Shown here piece after piece: positions 17,745-27,203 of a DNA stretch of 64,000 bases. Numbering within the stretch: the first letter of the stretch is position 1; each line of letters begins with the position of its first letter. The notes beneath the pieces are model-generated. The model saw nothing but the letters and a program-made list of their open reading frames with translations. It was not told the origin of the DNA and ran no database searches. The DNA comes from Bosea sp. NBC_00550 (GTDB lineage Bacteria > Pseudomonadota > Alphaproteobacteria > Rhizobiales > Beijerinckiaceae): NCBI RefSeq assembly GCF_026020075.1, contig NZ_CP102772.1, forward strand, positions 682,001-746,000, read 5' to 3'. The translations under genes were made by a program, and so were the position numbers.

Positions 17745-20700
17745 ATCAGATTGCGAGCTCCTTCGCCGAACCCGTTGCCGCGACGAATTTTTCCTTCCTG
17801 CGCGGCGCAGCGCCGGGGCCGAACATGGTGCTGACGGCGCTGCTGCTGGGATATGCCGGCATCGGTATCGCCGACCGCAACACGGTCGCTGGCGTGGTGC
17901 GGGCCTGGGCCGCGCTGCGCCAGTTGCGGGAAGACGGCCTCCCAGCGCCCGAGAAGATCCGCGAGGGCGGCAGCCCCGGTGAATATGTCTGGATCGAGAA
18001 CCCGGATTTCGCCGGTCTTCTCTTCAAACCCGAGCAGATGAAGGTGACGGCGGATCGCTTCAAGCTCGCGACCGGCACCCGCCTCGTCTTCGCCGACGGC
18101 ACACCGGACATCATCGTCTATCCCGCCAATCGCGAGGGCTGGGGACGGCTCTGCCGGCTGCTCAGCCAAGGCAATCTCAGGGCGGAAAAGGGCGAGTGCA
18201 TCCTCCACCTCGGCGATCTGCTGAACGATGCGCGCGACCTCCTGCTCATCCTGATGCCCAGCCGCAATCTCGATGGCCTGCCGGCGCTGCTTGCCCGGCT
18301 CGACGAGGCTGCGCCCGGCGCGATCTGGCTCGGCGCCACCATGCACCGGCGCGGCGACGACCGTCGTCGTCTGGTGCGGCTCAAGGTCATCGCCGCCGCG
18401 ACCCGCACGCCGCTGATCGCGACCAATGACGCGCTCTACGATTCCATTGAGCAACGCGACTTGCAGGATGTGCTCACCTGCATCCGTGAGGGCGTCACCA
18501 TCGAGCGTGCCGGGCGGCGGCTGGAGGCCAATGCCGAGCGCCACCTCAAGCTGCCGCAGGAGATGGCACGTCTCTTCCGCGACGCGCCCGAGGCCATCGC
18601 CGAGACGCAGCATCTCTTCTCCCGCGTCGAGTTCGATCTCGGCCAGCTGAAATACGAGTACCCCGAGGAGCCCGTCCCACCCGGTTGGAAGGATCAGGAC
18701 TGGCTCGCGGAGCTGGTCCGCCGCCGCAGCCTGATCCGCTATCCGGACGGCGTTCCCGACAAGGTCGAGAAACTGCTGGTTAAGGAACTCGCTCTCATCG
18801 AGAAGCTGGAATACGCCCGCTACTTCCTGACCATTCGCCAGATCGTCGAATTCGCCGAGAGCGAAGGTATCCTCTGCCAGGGGCGCGGCTCGGCCGCCAA
18901 TTCTGCCGTCTGCTACGTGCTCGGTATCACCGCCGTCGACCCCACCGACAACGACGTGCTGTTCGAGCGGTTCATATCTGAGCAGCGGCGCGAGCCGCCC
19001 GATATCGACGTCGATTTCGAGCATCAGCGGCGCGAGGAAGTGATCCAGTGGATTTATGAGAAGTATGGTCGTCATCGCGCCGGTATCGCCGCCACCGTGA
19101 TCCGCTATCGGCCGCGCAGCGCTATCCGCGAAGTCGGCAAGGTGCTGGGGCTCACCGAGGACATCACCGCTCGCATCGCCGATACGCAATGGGGAAGCTG
19201 GGGCACGGAGATCGGCGATGACCGCGTCCGCCAAGCCGGGCTGGACCCGACGAACCCGTCGATCCGCCGCGCCGTCGGTTTCGCCATTCGGCTGCTCGGC
19301 TTCCCGCGCCATCTCTCGCAACACGTCGGCGGCTTCGTACTGTCGCGCGGCCGTCTCGATGAGACGGTGCCGATAGGTAATGCCGCAATGAAGGACCGCA
19401 CCTTCATCGAATGGGACCGCGACGATATCGATGAACTCAAGCTGATGAAGGTCGATGTCTTGGCTCTCGGCATGCTGACCTGCATCCGCAAAGCGTTCGA
19501 TCTGATCGAGGGCTATGGGGATTTGATTAAGGGCTATGAGAAAAAGCGGTACGAACTCGCTGACTTCACGGACGGCGACGAAGGCACCTACGACATGCTC
19601 TGCGAGGGCAAGTCGCTAGGCGTCTTCCAGGTCGAGAGCCGCGCCCAGATGAACATGCTGCCTCGTCTCAAACCGCGGAAGTTCTATGATCTGGTCATTC
19701 AAGTCGCGATCGTCCGGCCCGGCCCGATCCAGGGCGATATGGTCCATCCTTATTTGAAGCGGCGGGCCGGTTTGGAGGAGGTGAGCTATCCTTCGCCGTC
19801 ACCCGAGCACGGGCTGCCGGATGAACTCTACCCGGTGCTGGAGAAGACCTTCGGCGTGCCGCTCTTTCAAGAGCAGGCGATGCGCCTAGCCATGGTTGCC
19901 GCCAAATTCACCGACCCGGAAGCCAACGGCCTGCGCAAGGCGATGGCGACCTTCCGTAATGACGGTACCATCCATCATTTTCAGGACATGATGGTCGAGC
20001 GCATGGTCGCGCGCGGCTATGAGCGCGATTTCGCCCAGCGCTGCTTCGACCAGATCAAGGGCTTCGGCAGCTACGGCTTCCCGGAAAGCCACGCCGCCTC
20101 CTTCGCCAAGCTGGTCTACATCTCCTCCTATCTGAAGAAGCACCACCCGGCGGCATTCGCCTGCGCGCTGCTGAACTCCCAGCCGATGGGCTTCTACGCC
20201 CCGGCCCAGATCGTGCGGGAGGCGCAGGAGAATGGCGGCGTCGAGCCACGCCCCGTCGATGTGAATGCGAGCGGTTGGGACAACGGGTTGGAGCCTTTGG
20301 AGGAACTGAACATCGTCATCCCGGGCGACCGTAGGGAGACCCGGGATCCATGCCTGAGCGTTTCCGATGAAGGCTCGGATATGGATCCCGGGTCTTCGCT
20401 TCGCTTCGCCCGGGATGACGTCCAGCATTCTTCCAACTTTCGCAGCCCTCATCCTGAGGAGCCGCGAAGCGGCGTCTCGAAGGATGGTCCAGAGCGGTCC
20501 AGTGCCTCACGAACCATCCTTCGAGACGCGCCTGCGGCACTCCTCAGGATGAGGGCTGAGAAGGAGGAGACGAAAAAACACCCCTTCGCGCTCCGCCTCG
20601 GCTTCCGCCAGATCGACGGCTTCAAGGAGGAATGGGGCCTCGCCATCGTGCAGGCGCGGGAAGCGGGAGGCATTTACCGCGACGTCGAGGAGCTGATGCG

Positions 20701-21406
20701 CCGGGCCGGGCTGCCGGCCCGCGCCATGCGCCTGCTCGCCGATGCCGATGCCTTTCGTTCCCTCGGCCTTGATCGCCGCGAGGCACTCTGGGCCGTGCGC
20801 CGCCTGCCGGACGATCCGGCACTGCCGCTTTTCGCGGCCGCGCAGGCCCGCGAGCTTGGGCGCGAGCCTGCGATGGCGCTGCCTGCCATGCCGCTGGCGG
20901 AGCATATCGTCACCGACTACCAGACGGTCAGGCTTTCGCTGAAGGGCCATCCGATGCAGCTGTTGCGTCCGCGCTTCCGGCGCGAGGGCATCCTGAGCTG
21001 CGCCGAAACCGAGGCGAAGCCGGACGCCGCTTTCGTCCGTACAGCGGGTGTCGTGCTGGTGCGCCAGCGGCCGGGCAACGGCAGGGCGATCTTCGTCACG
21101 CTGGAGGACGAGACCGGAATCACCAATGTCGTGATCTGGGCCCGGCTGTTCGAGCGTTTCCGCCGCGAGGTCATGGGCGCTCGTTTGATGCTGGTCGAGG
21201 GCAGGGTGCAGAAGAGCGTCGAGGGCGTCACACACCTTATGGCCCAGCGCATCTTCGATCGTTCCGCCGATCTGCTCTCGCTTTCCGATACGCACCGCGC
21301 CGAGATGCCGCCGCCCTGCGTCGATGAGCTGAAGAACCCGCCATTGCCGCGCCACCGCCACCCGCGCAACGTGCGCATCCTGCCGAAATCGCGGGATTTT
21401 CATTGA
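17741..21406 (+). CDS. dnaE2: Error-prone DNA polymerase DnaE2
   Basis: A 1221-residue C-family polymerase, the synthesising subunit of the SOS mutasome. The PHP domain is at the N-terminus (TNFSFLRGAAPGP, then GIADRNTVAG). The polymerase aspartates lie in PDIDVDFEHQRREEV, and GRGSAANSAVCYVLG, LFQEQAMRLA and GSYGFPESHAASFA are intact. The C-terminal OB domain is at 1060-1150. The protein is longer than usual because residues of about 858-939 are encoded by two palindromic repeats inserted in frame between DVNASGWDNGLEPLE and FALRLGFRQIDGF. Whether the product still folds is unknown. Start and stop codons and all catalytic motifs are otherwise normal. Confidence 0.93.
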   Translation: MNQIASSFAEPVAATNFSFLRGAAPGPNMVLTALLLGYAGIGIADRNTVAGVVRAWAALRQLREDGLPAPEKIREGGSPGEYVWIENPDFAGLLFKPEQMKVTADRFKLATGTRLVFADGTPDIIVYPANREGWGRLCRLLSQGNLRAEKGECILHLGDLLNDARDLLLILMPSRNLDGLPALLARLDEAAPGAIWLGATMHRRGDDRRRLVRLKVIAAATRTPLIATNDALYDSIEQRDLQDVLTCIREGVTIERAGRRLEANAERHLKLPQEMARLFRDAPEAIAETQHLFSRVEFDLGQLKYEYPEEPVPPGWKDQDWLAELVRRRSLIRYPDGVPDKVEKLLVKELALIEKLEYARYFLTIRQIVEFAESEGILCQGRGSAANSAVCYVLGITAVDPTDNDVLFERFISEQRREPPDIDVDFEHQRREEVIQWIYEKYGRHRAGIAATVIRYRPRSAIREVGKVLGLTEDITARIADTQWGSWGTEIGDDRVRQAGLDPTNPSIRRAVGFAIRLLGFPRHLSQHVGGFVLSRGRLDETVPIGNAAMKDRTFIEWDRDDIDELKLMKVDVLALGMLTCIRKAFDLIEGYGDLIKGYEKKRYELADFTDGDEGTYDMLCEGKSLGVFQVESRAQMNMLPRLKPRKFYDLVIQVAIVRPGPIQGDMVHPYLKRRAGLEEVSYPSPSPEHGLPDELYPVLEKTFGVPLFQEQAMRLAMVAAKFTDPEANGLRKAMATFRNDGTIHHFQDMMVERMVARGYERDFAQRCFDQIKGFGSYGFPESHAASFAKLVYISSYLKKHHPAAFACALLNSQPMGFYAPAQIVREAQENGGVEPRPVDVNASGWDNGLEPLEELNIVIPGDRRETRDPCLSVSDEGSDMDPGSSLRFARDDVQHSSNFRSPHPEEPRSGVSKDGPERSSASRTILRDAPAALLRMRAEKEETKKHPFALRLGFRQIDGFKEEWGLAIVQAREAGGIYRDVEELMRRAGLPARAMRLLADADAFRSLGLDRREALWAVRRLPDDPALPLFAAAQARELGREPAMALPAMPLAEHIVTDYQTVRLSLKGHPMQLLRPRFRREGILSCAETEAKPDAAFVRTAGVVLVRQRPGNGRAIFVTLEDETGITNVVIWARLFERFRREVMGARLMLVEGRVQKSVEGVTHLMAQRIFDRSADLLSLSDTHRAEMPPPCVDELKNPPLPRHRHPRNVRILPKSRDFH
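20314..20420. repeat. Palindromic repeat inside dnaE2, first copy
   Basis: Outer arms of 15 bp are perfect (CGTCATCCCGGGCGA at 20314-20328 with 20406-20420). A nested 14-bp inverted pair lies inside (GACCCGGGATCCAT at 20338-20351 with 20381-20394). Its ends resemble the intergenic repeats elsewhere in the window. Confidence 0.85.
20445..20556. repeat. Palindromic repeat inside dnaE2, second type
   Basis: Outer 17-bp arms (GCCCTCATCCTGAGGAG at 20445-20461 with 20540-20556) and inner 16-bp arms (20473-20488 with 20513-20528) are perfect inverted repeats. This differs in sequence from the first element. Both are read through in the polymerase frame. Confidence 0.85.
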
Positions 21407-21526
21407 AATCCTGAAGGTCGCCCACCCGCAAACCATCAGCCGAAACAATCTTCTCCAATGGAAGTAAAATAAGAAAAAACACGCTACCGGCTGTGAATTG
21501 AAGCTTTGGCCCTATGGGTATAAGTG

Positions 21527-21550
21527 GTTCGTTCGATTTACCGAACGAAC
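21527..21550. promoter_or_regulatory. Palindrome before cysH, candidate operator
   Basis: GTTCGTTCG (21527-21535) and CGAACGAAC (21542-21550) form a perfect 9-bp inverted repeat around ATTTAC. It ends 10 bases before the cysH start, where a bound repressor or an mRNA hairpin would affect the whole sulfate operon. The regulator is not encoded nearby. Confidence 0.5.
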
Positions 21551-21560
21551 GGCCAAAACG

Positions 21561-22370
21561 ATGGCGACAAGCCCCGGCCCGGATGAAATAACGACGGACG
21601 TGCAGTCCATCGACACGCTGGCGCACCGTTCGGCCGCGCTCAATACAGCCTTCGGTGCAGCCGATGTCGCCCAGCGCCTTGCCGGCATCGTTGCAGGCGC
21701 GGCCGGGCCCGTGGTCTTCACCACCTCCTTTGGCCTCGAAGATCAGGTCCTGACCCATTTCATTGCGGCTGCGAAGCTGCCGGTCACCGTCGCCACGCTC
21801 GATACCGGCAGGCTTTTCCCCGAGGTCTATGCGCTCTGGCAGGAGACGGAGGAGCGCTACGGCATCCTGATCCGCCCCTACTATCCCCGGCACGACGCAG
21901 TCGAGCTCCATGTCCGTCAGAACGGCATCAACGGCTTCTACGGCTCTCGCGAGGCTCGCAAATCCTGCTGCGACATCCGCAAGGTCGAGCCGCTCGGCCG
22001 CGCGCTCGCCGGCGCCGATGTCTGGCTGACCGGCCTGCGCGCCGACCAGTCGGCCGCGCGCGGCGATGTCCAGCTTACGGAAGCCGATCCGGCGCGCGGC
22101 CTCGTCAAGGCGAGCCCGCTCATCGATTGGACGCGTGAGCGCGCGCTCGCCTTCGCCGAGGCGAATGGCGTGCCGATCAATCCGCTCCACGCGCGGGGCT
22201 TCGTCTCGATCGGCTGCCAGCCCTGCACCCGCGCCATCCGCCCCGGCGAGCCGGAGCGGGCGGGGCGTTGGTGGTGGGAGGACGACGCCGCCAAGGAATG
22301 CGGCCTGCATGTCGGGCCGGACGGAAAGCTGGCGCGGGCCCAGAGCGCTCCGGCACAGGTGCACGCATGA
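21561..22370 (+). CDS. cysH: Adenylyl-sulfate (APS) reductase
   Basis: A 269-residue reductase that uses thioredoxin to turn activated sulfate into sulfite in assimilatory sulfur metabolism. It has the catalytic ECGLH near the C-terminus and the two cysteine pairs (KSCCDIRK and GCQPC) that bind a 4Fe-4S cluster. That marks the APS-using type rather than the cluster-free PAPS type. This fits an operon with no APS kinase. The ATG at 21561 is preferred, since the longer frame would read through the upstream palindrome. It overlaps cysD by 4 bases (ATGA). Confidence 0.9.
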   Translation: MATSPGPDEITTDVQSIDTLAHRSAALNTAFGAADVAQRLAGIVAGAAGPVVFTTSFGLEDQVLTHFIAAAKLPVTVATLDTGRLFPEVYALWQETEERYGILIRPYYPRHDAVELHVRQNGINGFYGSREARKSCCDIRKVEPLGRALAGADVWLTGLRADQSAARGDVQLTEADPARGLVKASPLIDWTRERALAFAEANGVPINPLHARGFVSIGCQPCTRAIRPGEPERAGRWWWEDDAAKECGLHVGPDGKLARAQSAPAQVHA

Positions 22371-23269
22371 TCCAGCTCAGCCATCTCCAGAAGCTCGAAG
22401 CGGAAGCCATCTTCATTATCCGCGAGGTGGTGGCGACCTGCGACAAGCCAGTGCTGCTTTACTCGATCGGCAAGGACTCCGCCGTCCTGCTGCATCTCGC
22501 CATGAAGGCGTTCTATCCGGCCAAGCCGCCTTTCCCGCTGCTCCATGTCGATACGACCTGGAAGTTCCGCGACATGATCGCCTTCCGCGACGAGACGGCG
22601 AAGCGCCTGGGGCTGGATCTCATCGTCCACATCAACCAGGACGGAGTCGCGGCCGGCATCAACCCTTTCACCTCGGGCTCCCGCATCCACACCGACGTGA
22701 TGAAGACGCAGGGGCTGAAGCAGGCGCTCGACTTCCACAAGTTCGATGCGGCCTTCGGCGGCGCGCGCCGCGACGAAGAGAAGAGTCGCGCCAAGGAACG
22801 CGTCTTCTCCTTGCGTTCGCCCGAGCATCGCTGGGACCCCAAGAACCAGCGCCCGGAACCCTGGCAGCTCTTCAACACCCGCAAGCATCGCGGCGAAAGC
22901 TTTCGTGTCTTCCCGCTCTCGAACTGGACCGAGCGTGACATCTGGGACTACATCGCGCTCGAGAATATCCCCGTCGTGCCGCTCTATTTCGCGGCGCCGC
23001 GCCCGGTCGTGCAGCGTGACGGCGCCTGGATCATGCGCGACGACGAGCGCATGGAGCTTGTCCCCGGCGAGGTCGTCGAGACCCGCATGGTCCGCTTCCG
23101 TACGCTGGGTTGCTACCCGCTGACCGGCGCCGTCGAGAGCGAGGCGGCCAATCTCACCGACATCATCGCCGAGATGCGCTCCTCCCGGTCCTCGGAGCGG
23201 CAGGGCCGCGTCATCGACCATGACGGTTCGGGCTCGATGGAGCAGAAGAAGCAGGAAGGCTATTTCTGA
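22367..23269 (+). CDS. cysD: Sulfate adenylyltransferase small subunit
   Basis: A 300-residue ATP sulfurylase subunit of the PP-loop ATPase group. The pyrophosphate-binding motif is [16 protein letters not shown] near residue 25, followed by [18 protein letters not shown]. The family closing segment [22 protein letters not shown] is complete (quoted as seen at the C-terminus in part: [16 protein letters not shown]). With CysN it makes APS from ATP and sulfate. It is coupled to both neighbours: an ATGA overlap with cysH and a one-base overlap with cysN. Confidence 0.95.
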   Translation: MIQLSHLQKLEAEAIFIIREVVATCDKPVLLYSIGKDSAVLLHLAMKAFYPAKPPFPLLHVDTTWKFRDMIAFRDETAKRLGLDLIVHINQDGVAAGINPFTSGSRIHTDVMKTQGLKQALDFHKFDAAFGGARRDEEKSRAKERVFSLRSPEHRWDPKNQRPEPWQLFNTRKHRGESFRVFPLSNWTERDIWDYIALENIPVVPLYFAAPRPVVQRDGAWIMRDDERMELVPGEVVETRMVRFRTLGCYPLTGAVESEAANLTDIIAEMRSSRSSERQGRVIDHDGSGSMEQKKQEGYF

Positions 23270-24921
23270 TGGGCCTCGCCATCGCCAGGAACCTGGCCAA
23301 AAAGAACCTGAAGGCACTGAGGCCGGCGCAGAGCCTTCTCCCCGCCAACGACACGCCCAGCGCCAGCGAAACCGGCCAGCACTCCCTGCTGCGCTTCATC
23401 ACCTGCGGCTCGGTCGACGACGGCAAGTCGACCTTGATCGGCCGCATGCTCTACGAGGCCGGCGCGGTTTTCGACGACCAGCTCAGCGCGCTCGACAGCG
23501 ATTCCCGCAAGTTCGGAACGCAAGGCGCCGCCCCTGATTTCGCCCTTCTCGTCGATGGGCTCTCGGCCGAGCGCGAACAGGGCATCACCATCGATGTCGC
23601 CTATCGCTATTTCGCCACCGACAATCGCAGCTTCATCGTCGCCGACACGCCCGGCCACGAACAATATACCCGCAACATGGCGACCGGCGCCTCCACCGCC
23701 GACCTTGCCATCATCCTGATCGACGCCCGCAAGGGCCTGCTGCCGCAGACGCGCCGCCATTCCTTCATCGTCTCGCTGGTCGGCGTCCGCCATATCGTCG
23801 TGGCGATCAACAAGATGGACCTCGTCGGCTACGACGAGGCGGTGTTCGAGCAGATCGCGGCCGATTACCGCGCGGCGGTCGCCTCGTTGGGCTTCGCCTC
23901 GATCCGCTTCATCCCGGTCTCGGCGCGGGACGGCGAGAACGTCATGCGGCCGTCGGCGGCCATGCCTTGGTATGACGGGCCGGCGCTGCTGCCCTATCTG
24001 GAGAGCGTCGCGATCACGCAGCCGGCGCCGCGCGACGAAAGCTTCGTCCTGCCGGTGCAATGGGTCAATCGTCCGGATCTGGACTTTCGCGGCTATGCCG
24101 GCGCGCCCGTCGCAGGCCGCGCCCGCGTCGGCGATCCGGTGATCGCGCTGCCCTCCGGCCGTACCAGCCGCATCGCCCGCCTGATCGGCGCGGCCGGCGA
24201 GGCCAGCCAGATCGGCGCCGGCCAGGCGGCGACGGTGACGCTTGAGGACGACATCGACATCTCGCGCGGCGATGTCATCGCTGCCGCCGGCTCGGCGTTG
24301 CGCATCAGCCGGGGCGTGGAGGCGCGGCTACTCTGGACCGGCGAGCGCGCCATGCTGGAAGGCTCGCAGTTCCTCGTGAAGCTCGCGACGCAGAGCGCGA
24401 CGGCCACGATCGAGGCGCTGCATCACAGCGTCGACATCGAGGGCTTCCGGCCCCAGCCGGCGCAGAGCCTGCGCATGAACGGCATCGGCCTCGTGACGCT
24501 TCGGCTCGACCGGCCGCTGGTCTCGCTGCCCTATGCCGAAAGCCACGAGCTCGGCGGCTTCATCCTGATCGACCGCATCAGCAACGAGACGGTTGCCTTC
24601 GGCTTCATCGAGCCCGGAGAGGGGGATACGCAGCAGGCGGTGGGCGAGGGCGGGGCACTGGCAAAGGCCAAGCGCGCCCTCATCCGCATCGTCGGTCGAC
24701 GTGGCACGCCGGACCGTCGCGCCTGGCTCGCCGCCTTGAGCTGGCGCGTCCTGAGCACCGCGGGGCTGTTCGCCGCGGCCTTCCTGCTCACCGCCAATGC
24801 CACGGTCTCACTGGCGCTCGCCCTTGGCGACATCCTGCTGCGGCCGAGCTTGCGCGCGCTGCACATGCATCTTTGGCGCAAGCAACCGGCCGGCGCGCTC
24901 CAGGACGGCGCGGGGATCTGA
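23269..24921 (+). CDS. cysN: CysN GTPase subunit fused to DUF2061
   Basis: A 550-residue sulfate adenylyltransferase large subunit. The GTPase motifs are GSVDDGKST (near residue 47), DTPGHEQYTRN and NKMD. These drive APS synthesis with CysD. Residues of about 477-550 are not the APS kinase domain often fused here. They form a two-helix hydrophobic domain (SWRVLSTAGLFAAAFLLTA, then SLALALGDILLRPSLRAL) of the DUF2061 type, which would tether the enzyme to the membrane. No CysC P-loop is present. The gene starts in the cysD stop codon. The fusion is read directly from an uninterrupted frame; its purpose is unknown. Confidence 0.9.
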   Translation: MGLAIARNLAKKNLKALRPAQSLLPANDTPSASETGQHSLLRFITCGSVDDGKSTLIGRMLYEAGAVFDDQLSALDSDSRKFGTQGAAPDFALLVDGLSAEREQGITIDVAYRYFATDNRSFIVADTPGHEQYTRNMATGASTADLAIILIDARKGLLPQTRRHSFIVSLVGVRHIVVAINKMDLVGYDEAVFEQIAADYRAAVASLGFASIRFIPVSARDGENVMRPSAAMPWYDGPALLPYLESVAITQPAPRDESFVLPVQWVNRPDLDFRGYAGAPVAGRARVGDPVIALPSGRTSRIARLIGAAGEASQIGAGQAATVTLEDDIDISRGDVIAAAGSALRISRGVEARLLWTGERAMLEGSQFLVKLATQSATATIEALHHSVDIEGFRPQPAQSLRMNGIGLVTLRLDRPLVSLPYAESHELGGFILIDRISNETVAFGFIEPGEGDTQQAVGEGGALAKAKRALIRIVGRRGTPDRRAWLAALSWRVLSTAGLFAAAFLLTANATVSLALALGDILLRPSLRALHMHLWRKQPAGALQDGAGI

Positions 24922-24933
24922 GGATATCCAGCC

Positions 24934-25033
24934 GTCATTCTCGGGCGGCGGAACGCCGACCCGAGAATCTCTGGCCGATGAGGCGCGGGAGCGTTCCGGG
25001 ACGAGAGATGCTCGGGTCAAGCCCGAGCATGAC
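24934..25033. repeat. Palindromic intergenic repeat
   Basis: About 100 bp between the converging stops of cysN and the RidA-like gene. It begins GTCATTCTCGGG and ends CCCGAGCATGAC, near-perfect inverted ends. It is closely related to the copy at 53927-54028, sharing ACCCGAGAATCTC and GAGATGCTCGGGTCAAGC. Confidence 0.8.
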
Positions 25034-25041
25034 GCAAGACT

Positions 25042-25449
25042 TCAACCCCCGACAACCGCCGTCGCCTCGATCTCCAGCAGCGCCTCCGGCTCGACCAGCG
25101 CACTCACGGCCACCACCGCCATCGCCGGGAAATGCCGGCCGAAGGCCTCGCGATAGATCGGCCCCATCTCCTTGAGGCTGGCGCGATAGGCCGCGATGTC
25201 GGTGACGTACCAGGTCAGGCGCACGATATCCTCGACGCAACCGCCGCCGGCCTCGACCACCGCCTTGATGTTGAGGAAGGTCTGGCGCAGCTGCCCGATG
25301 AAGTCTTGCGCGAAGACGCCTTCGGCATTCCAGCCGACGAGCCCGCCGGTCACCAGCACGCGGCCTTCGGCCACCATGCCGTTGGCGTAGCCGCGCGGCT
25401 GCGGCCAGCCTTCCGGCAGGATGGCGCGGGAAGAGGAAGCGTTGGACAT
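25042..25449 (-). CDS. RidA/YjgF family protein in 2-aminobenzoate cluster
   Basis: A 135-residue RidA-fold protein (PRGYANGMVAEGRVLVTGG, then LRQTFLNIKAVVEAGGG). RidA proteins hydrolyse reactive enamine/imine intermediates, although the conserved arginine of the deaminating subgroup is not evident near the C-terminus (the end reads ALVEPEALLEIEATAVV), so it may be a non-RidA subgroup. It lies at the downstream end of the CoA-ligase gene row, 45 bases away on the same strand. Its role in the pathway is inferred from this position. Confidence 0.8.
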   Translation of the reverse strand: MSNASSSRAILPEGWPQPRGYANGMVAEGRVLVTGGLVGWNAEGVFAQDFIGQLRQTFLNIKAVVEAGGGCVEDIVRLTWYVTDIAAYRASLKEMGPIYREAFGRHFPAMAVVAVSALVEPEALLEIEATAVVGG

Positions 25450-25494
25450 GGTGTCGCCTCGGTTTCGGCCGTTCGGCTCTGGTTGGTCGGAGGA

Positions 25495-27135
25495 TCAGGC
25501 CTCGTCGCGCGCCATCTGGCGCAAGGCGAAGCGTTGCAATTTGCCGGTCGCCGTCTTCGGCAAGGCGGCGACGAATTCGATGGCGCGCGGATATTTGTAA
25601 GGGGCGATACCGGCCTTCACATGCTCCTGCAACGCCTTGGCCATCGCCGCATCGCCAGTGACGCCCTGGCGCAGCACGATATAGGCCTTCACGATCTGCC
25701 CGCGATCGGGGCAGGGGGCGCCGACCACGCCGCACTCGGCCACCGCCTCGTGCGTCAGTAGGCAGGCTTCGACCTCCGGCCCCGCGATGTTGTAGCCGGC
25801 CGAGATGATCATGTCGTCGGAGCGTGCCTGATACCAGAAATAGCCGTCGGCATCGCGCAGATAGGTGTCGCCGGTGATGTTCCAGCCGTCGAGGACGTAT
25901 TTCGCCTGCCGGGGATCGGCGAGGTAGCGGCAGCCGGTCGGCCCGCGCACGGCGAGCCGACCTGGCGTGCCATCCGGCACGTCCTTGCCCTCATCGTCGA
26001 CGATCTTCGCCTCGTAGCCCGGCACCGGAAGCCCGGTCGCGCCCGGCCGGATCGCCTCGCGCGGCGCGCCGATGAAGATATGCAGCATCTCGGTCGCGCC
26101 GATGCCGTCCATCAGCGGCAGGCCCGTCCGCGCCCGCCAGGCGTCGAATGTCGCCTTCGGCAGCGCCTCCCCGGCCGAGACGCAGATGTTGAGCGAGGAG
26201 ATGTCGCGCCCCTCCAGCTTGTCGAGAATGGCGCGATAGGCGGTCGGCGCGGTGAAGACGACGCTGACCTTGTGACGCTCGATCGCGTCGATCAGGTCGG
26301 CCGGACCCGCCTTCTCGGGCAGCACCATCGCGGCGCCGATCCGCATCGGGAAGAGCACGAGCCCGCCAAGGCCGAAGGTGAAGGCGAGCGGCGGCGAGCC
26401 TGTGAAGCGGTCGTCGGGCGAGGCCTTGAGGACGCGCGCGCCGTAGCAGTCGCAGATCGCCAGCATGTCCTGGTGGAAATGCATGGTGCCCTTCGGCTCG
26501 CCGGTGGTGCCGGAGGTGAAGGCGATCAGGCAGACGTCGTCGCGGGCGGTGTCGGCGGCCTCGAAATGCTCGTAGCCCGGCTGCGCCATCAGCGCTTCCA
26601 GCTCGCTCCCGGCTGAACCGAAAGCGACGATGCGGGAGAGCTCCGGCGCCTGCGTTTTCGCGGTTTCGAGTTCGGCGGTGAGGCGGTGGTCGCAAAGCGC
26701 GAGCGCGATCTTCGCCTTGCGCAGCGGATAGGCGAGTTCGCCAGCCCGCAGCATCGGCATGGTCGCGACCGCGATGCCGCCGGCCTTGATGACGGCGAGA
26801 TAGGCGGCGACCATCATCGGCGTGTTGCCAGCGCGCAGCAGGACGCGATTGCCGCTGGCCATGCCGAGATCGCGGGTCAGCACATTGGCGATGCGGTTCA
26901 CCCGCTCCGCTAAGTCCGCATAGCTCCAGTTCAGGTCGGCCGCGAGCACCGCGGTCCGGCCGCCGCGCCCCTCGGTGATGTGCCTGTCGAGCAGCTCTGC
27001 GACGCAGTTCAGCCGCTCGGGATAGGCGAGCCCTGCCTCTTCCACTCTCAGATCGGGCCAGCTTTCGCGCGGGGGCAGGTTGTCCCGCGCGAAGTTGTCC
27101 TTATGCCCCGATCTCGCGAATGCGGTTGCTGTCAT
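25495..27135 (-). CDS. 2-aminobenzoate/benzoate-CoA ligase
   Basis: A 546-residue AMP-forming acyl-CoA synthetase. The P-loop-like motif is TSGTTGEPKGTMHFH near residue 215, followed by GATEMLHIFIG and the hinge YFWYQARSDDMIISAGYNI. The C-terminal catalytic lysine is in LPKTATGKLQRF. Sequence style fits the benzoate/2-aminobenzoate-CoA ligase group. Together with the acyl-CoA dehydrogenase, hydratase and the monooxygenase/reductase it suggests activation of anthranilate to its CoA ester. The SD GGGGAACGAG precedes the start. The substrate is inferred from the neighbours, not proved. Confidence 0.82.
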   Translation of the reverse strand: MTATAFARSGHKDNFARDNLPPRESWPDLRVEEAGLAYPERLNCVAELLDRHITEGRGGRTAVLAADLNWSYADLAERVNRIANVLTRDLGMASGNRVLLRAGNTPMMVAAYLAVIKAGGIAVATMPMLRAGELAYPLRKAKIALALCDHRLTAELETAKTQAPELSRIVAFGSAGSELEALMAQPGYEHFEAADTARDDVCLIAFTSGTTGEPKGTMHFHQDMLAICDCYGARVLKASPDDRFTGSPPLAFTFGLGGLVLFPMRIGAAMVLPEKAGPADLIDAIERHKVSVVFTAPTAYRAILDKLEGRDISSLNICVSAGEALPKATFDAWRARTGLPLMDGIGATEMLHIFIGAPREAIRPGATGLPVPGYEAKIVDDEGKDVPDGTPGRLAVRGPTGCRYLADPRQAKYVLDGWNITGDTYLRDADGYFWYQARSDDMIISAGYNIAGPEVEACLLTHEAVAECGVVGAPCPDRGQIVKAYIVLRQGVTGDAAMAKALQEHVKAGIAPYKYPRAIEFVAALPKTATGKLQRFALRQMARDEA

Positions 27136-27149
27136 CTCGTTCCCCTGCC

Positions 27150-27203
27150 TAGAGGCGGATTCACTGATCAGGTCGAGAGACCTGATCAGTGAATCCGCCT
27201 CTA
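27150..27203. repeat. Perfect 25-bp inverted repeat between catabolic genes
   Basis: Arms at 27150-27174 and 27179-27203 match completely around the loop GAGA; the arm begins TAGAGGCGGATTCACTGATC. The TAG stop of the acyl-CoA dehydrogenase is the last three bases of one arm. No T-run follows on the minus strand, so it is not a standard terminator. Confidence 0.9.

Noticed and set aside
24934..25033. Repeat as a CRISPR or RNA gene
   Set aside because: Single inverted element with relatives scattered through the window; no regular spacing and no coding or RNA signature.
27150..27203. Inverted repeat as an intrinsic terminator
   Set aside because: The stem is strong, but no T-run follows on the minus strand and the ligase ribosome site comes next.
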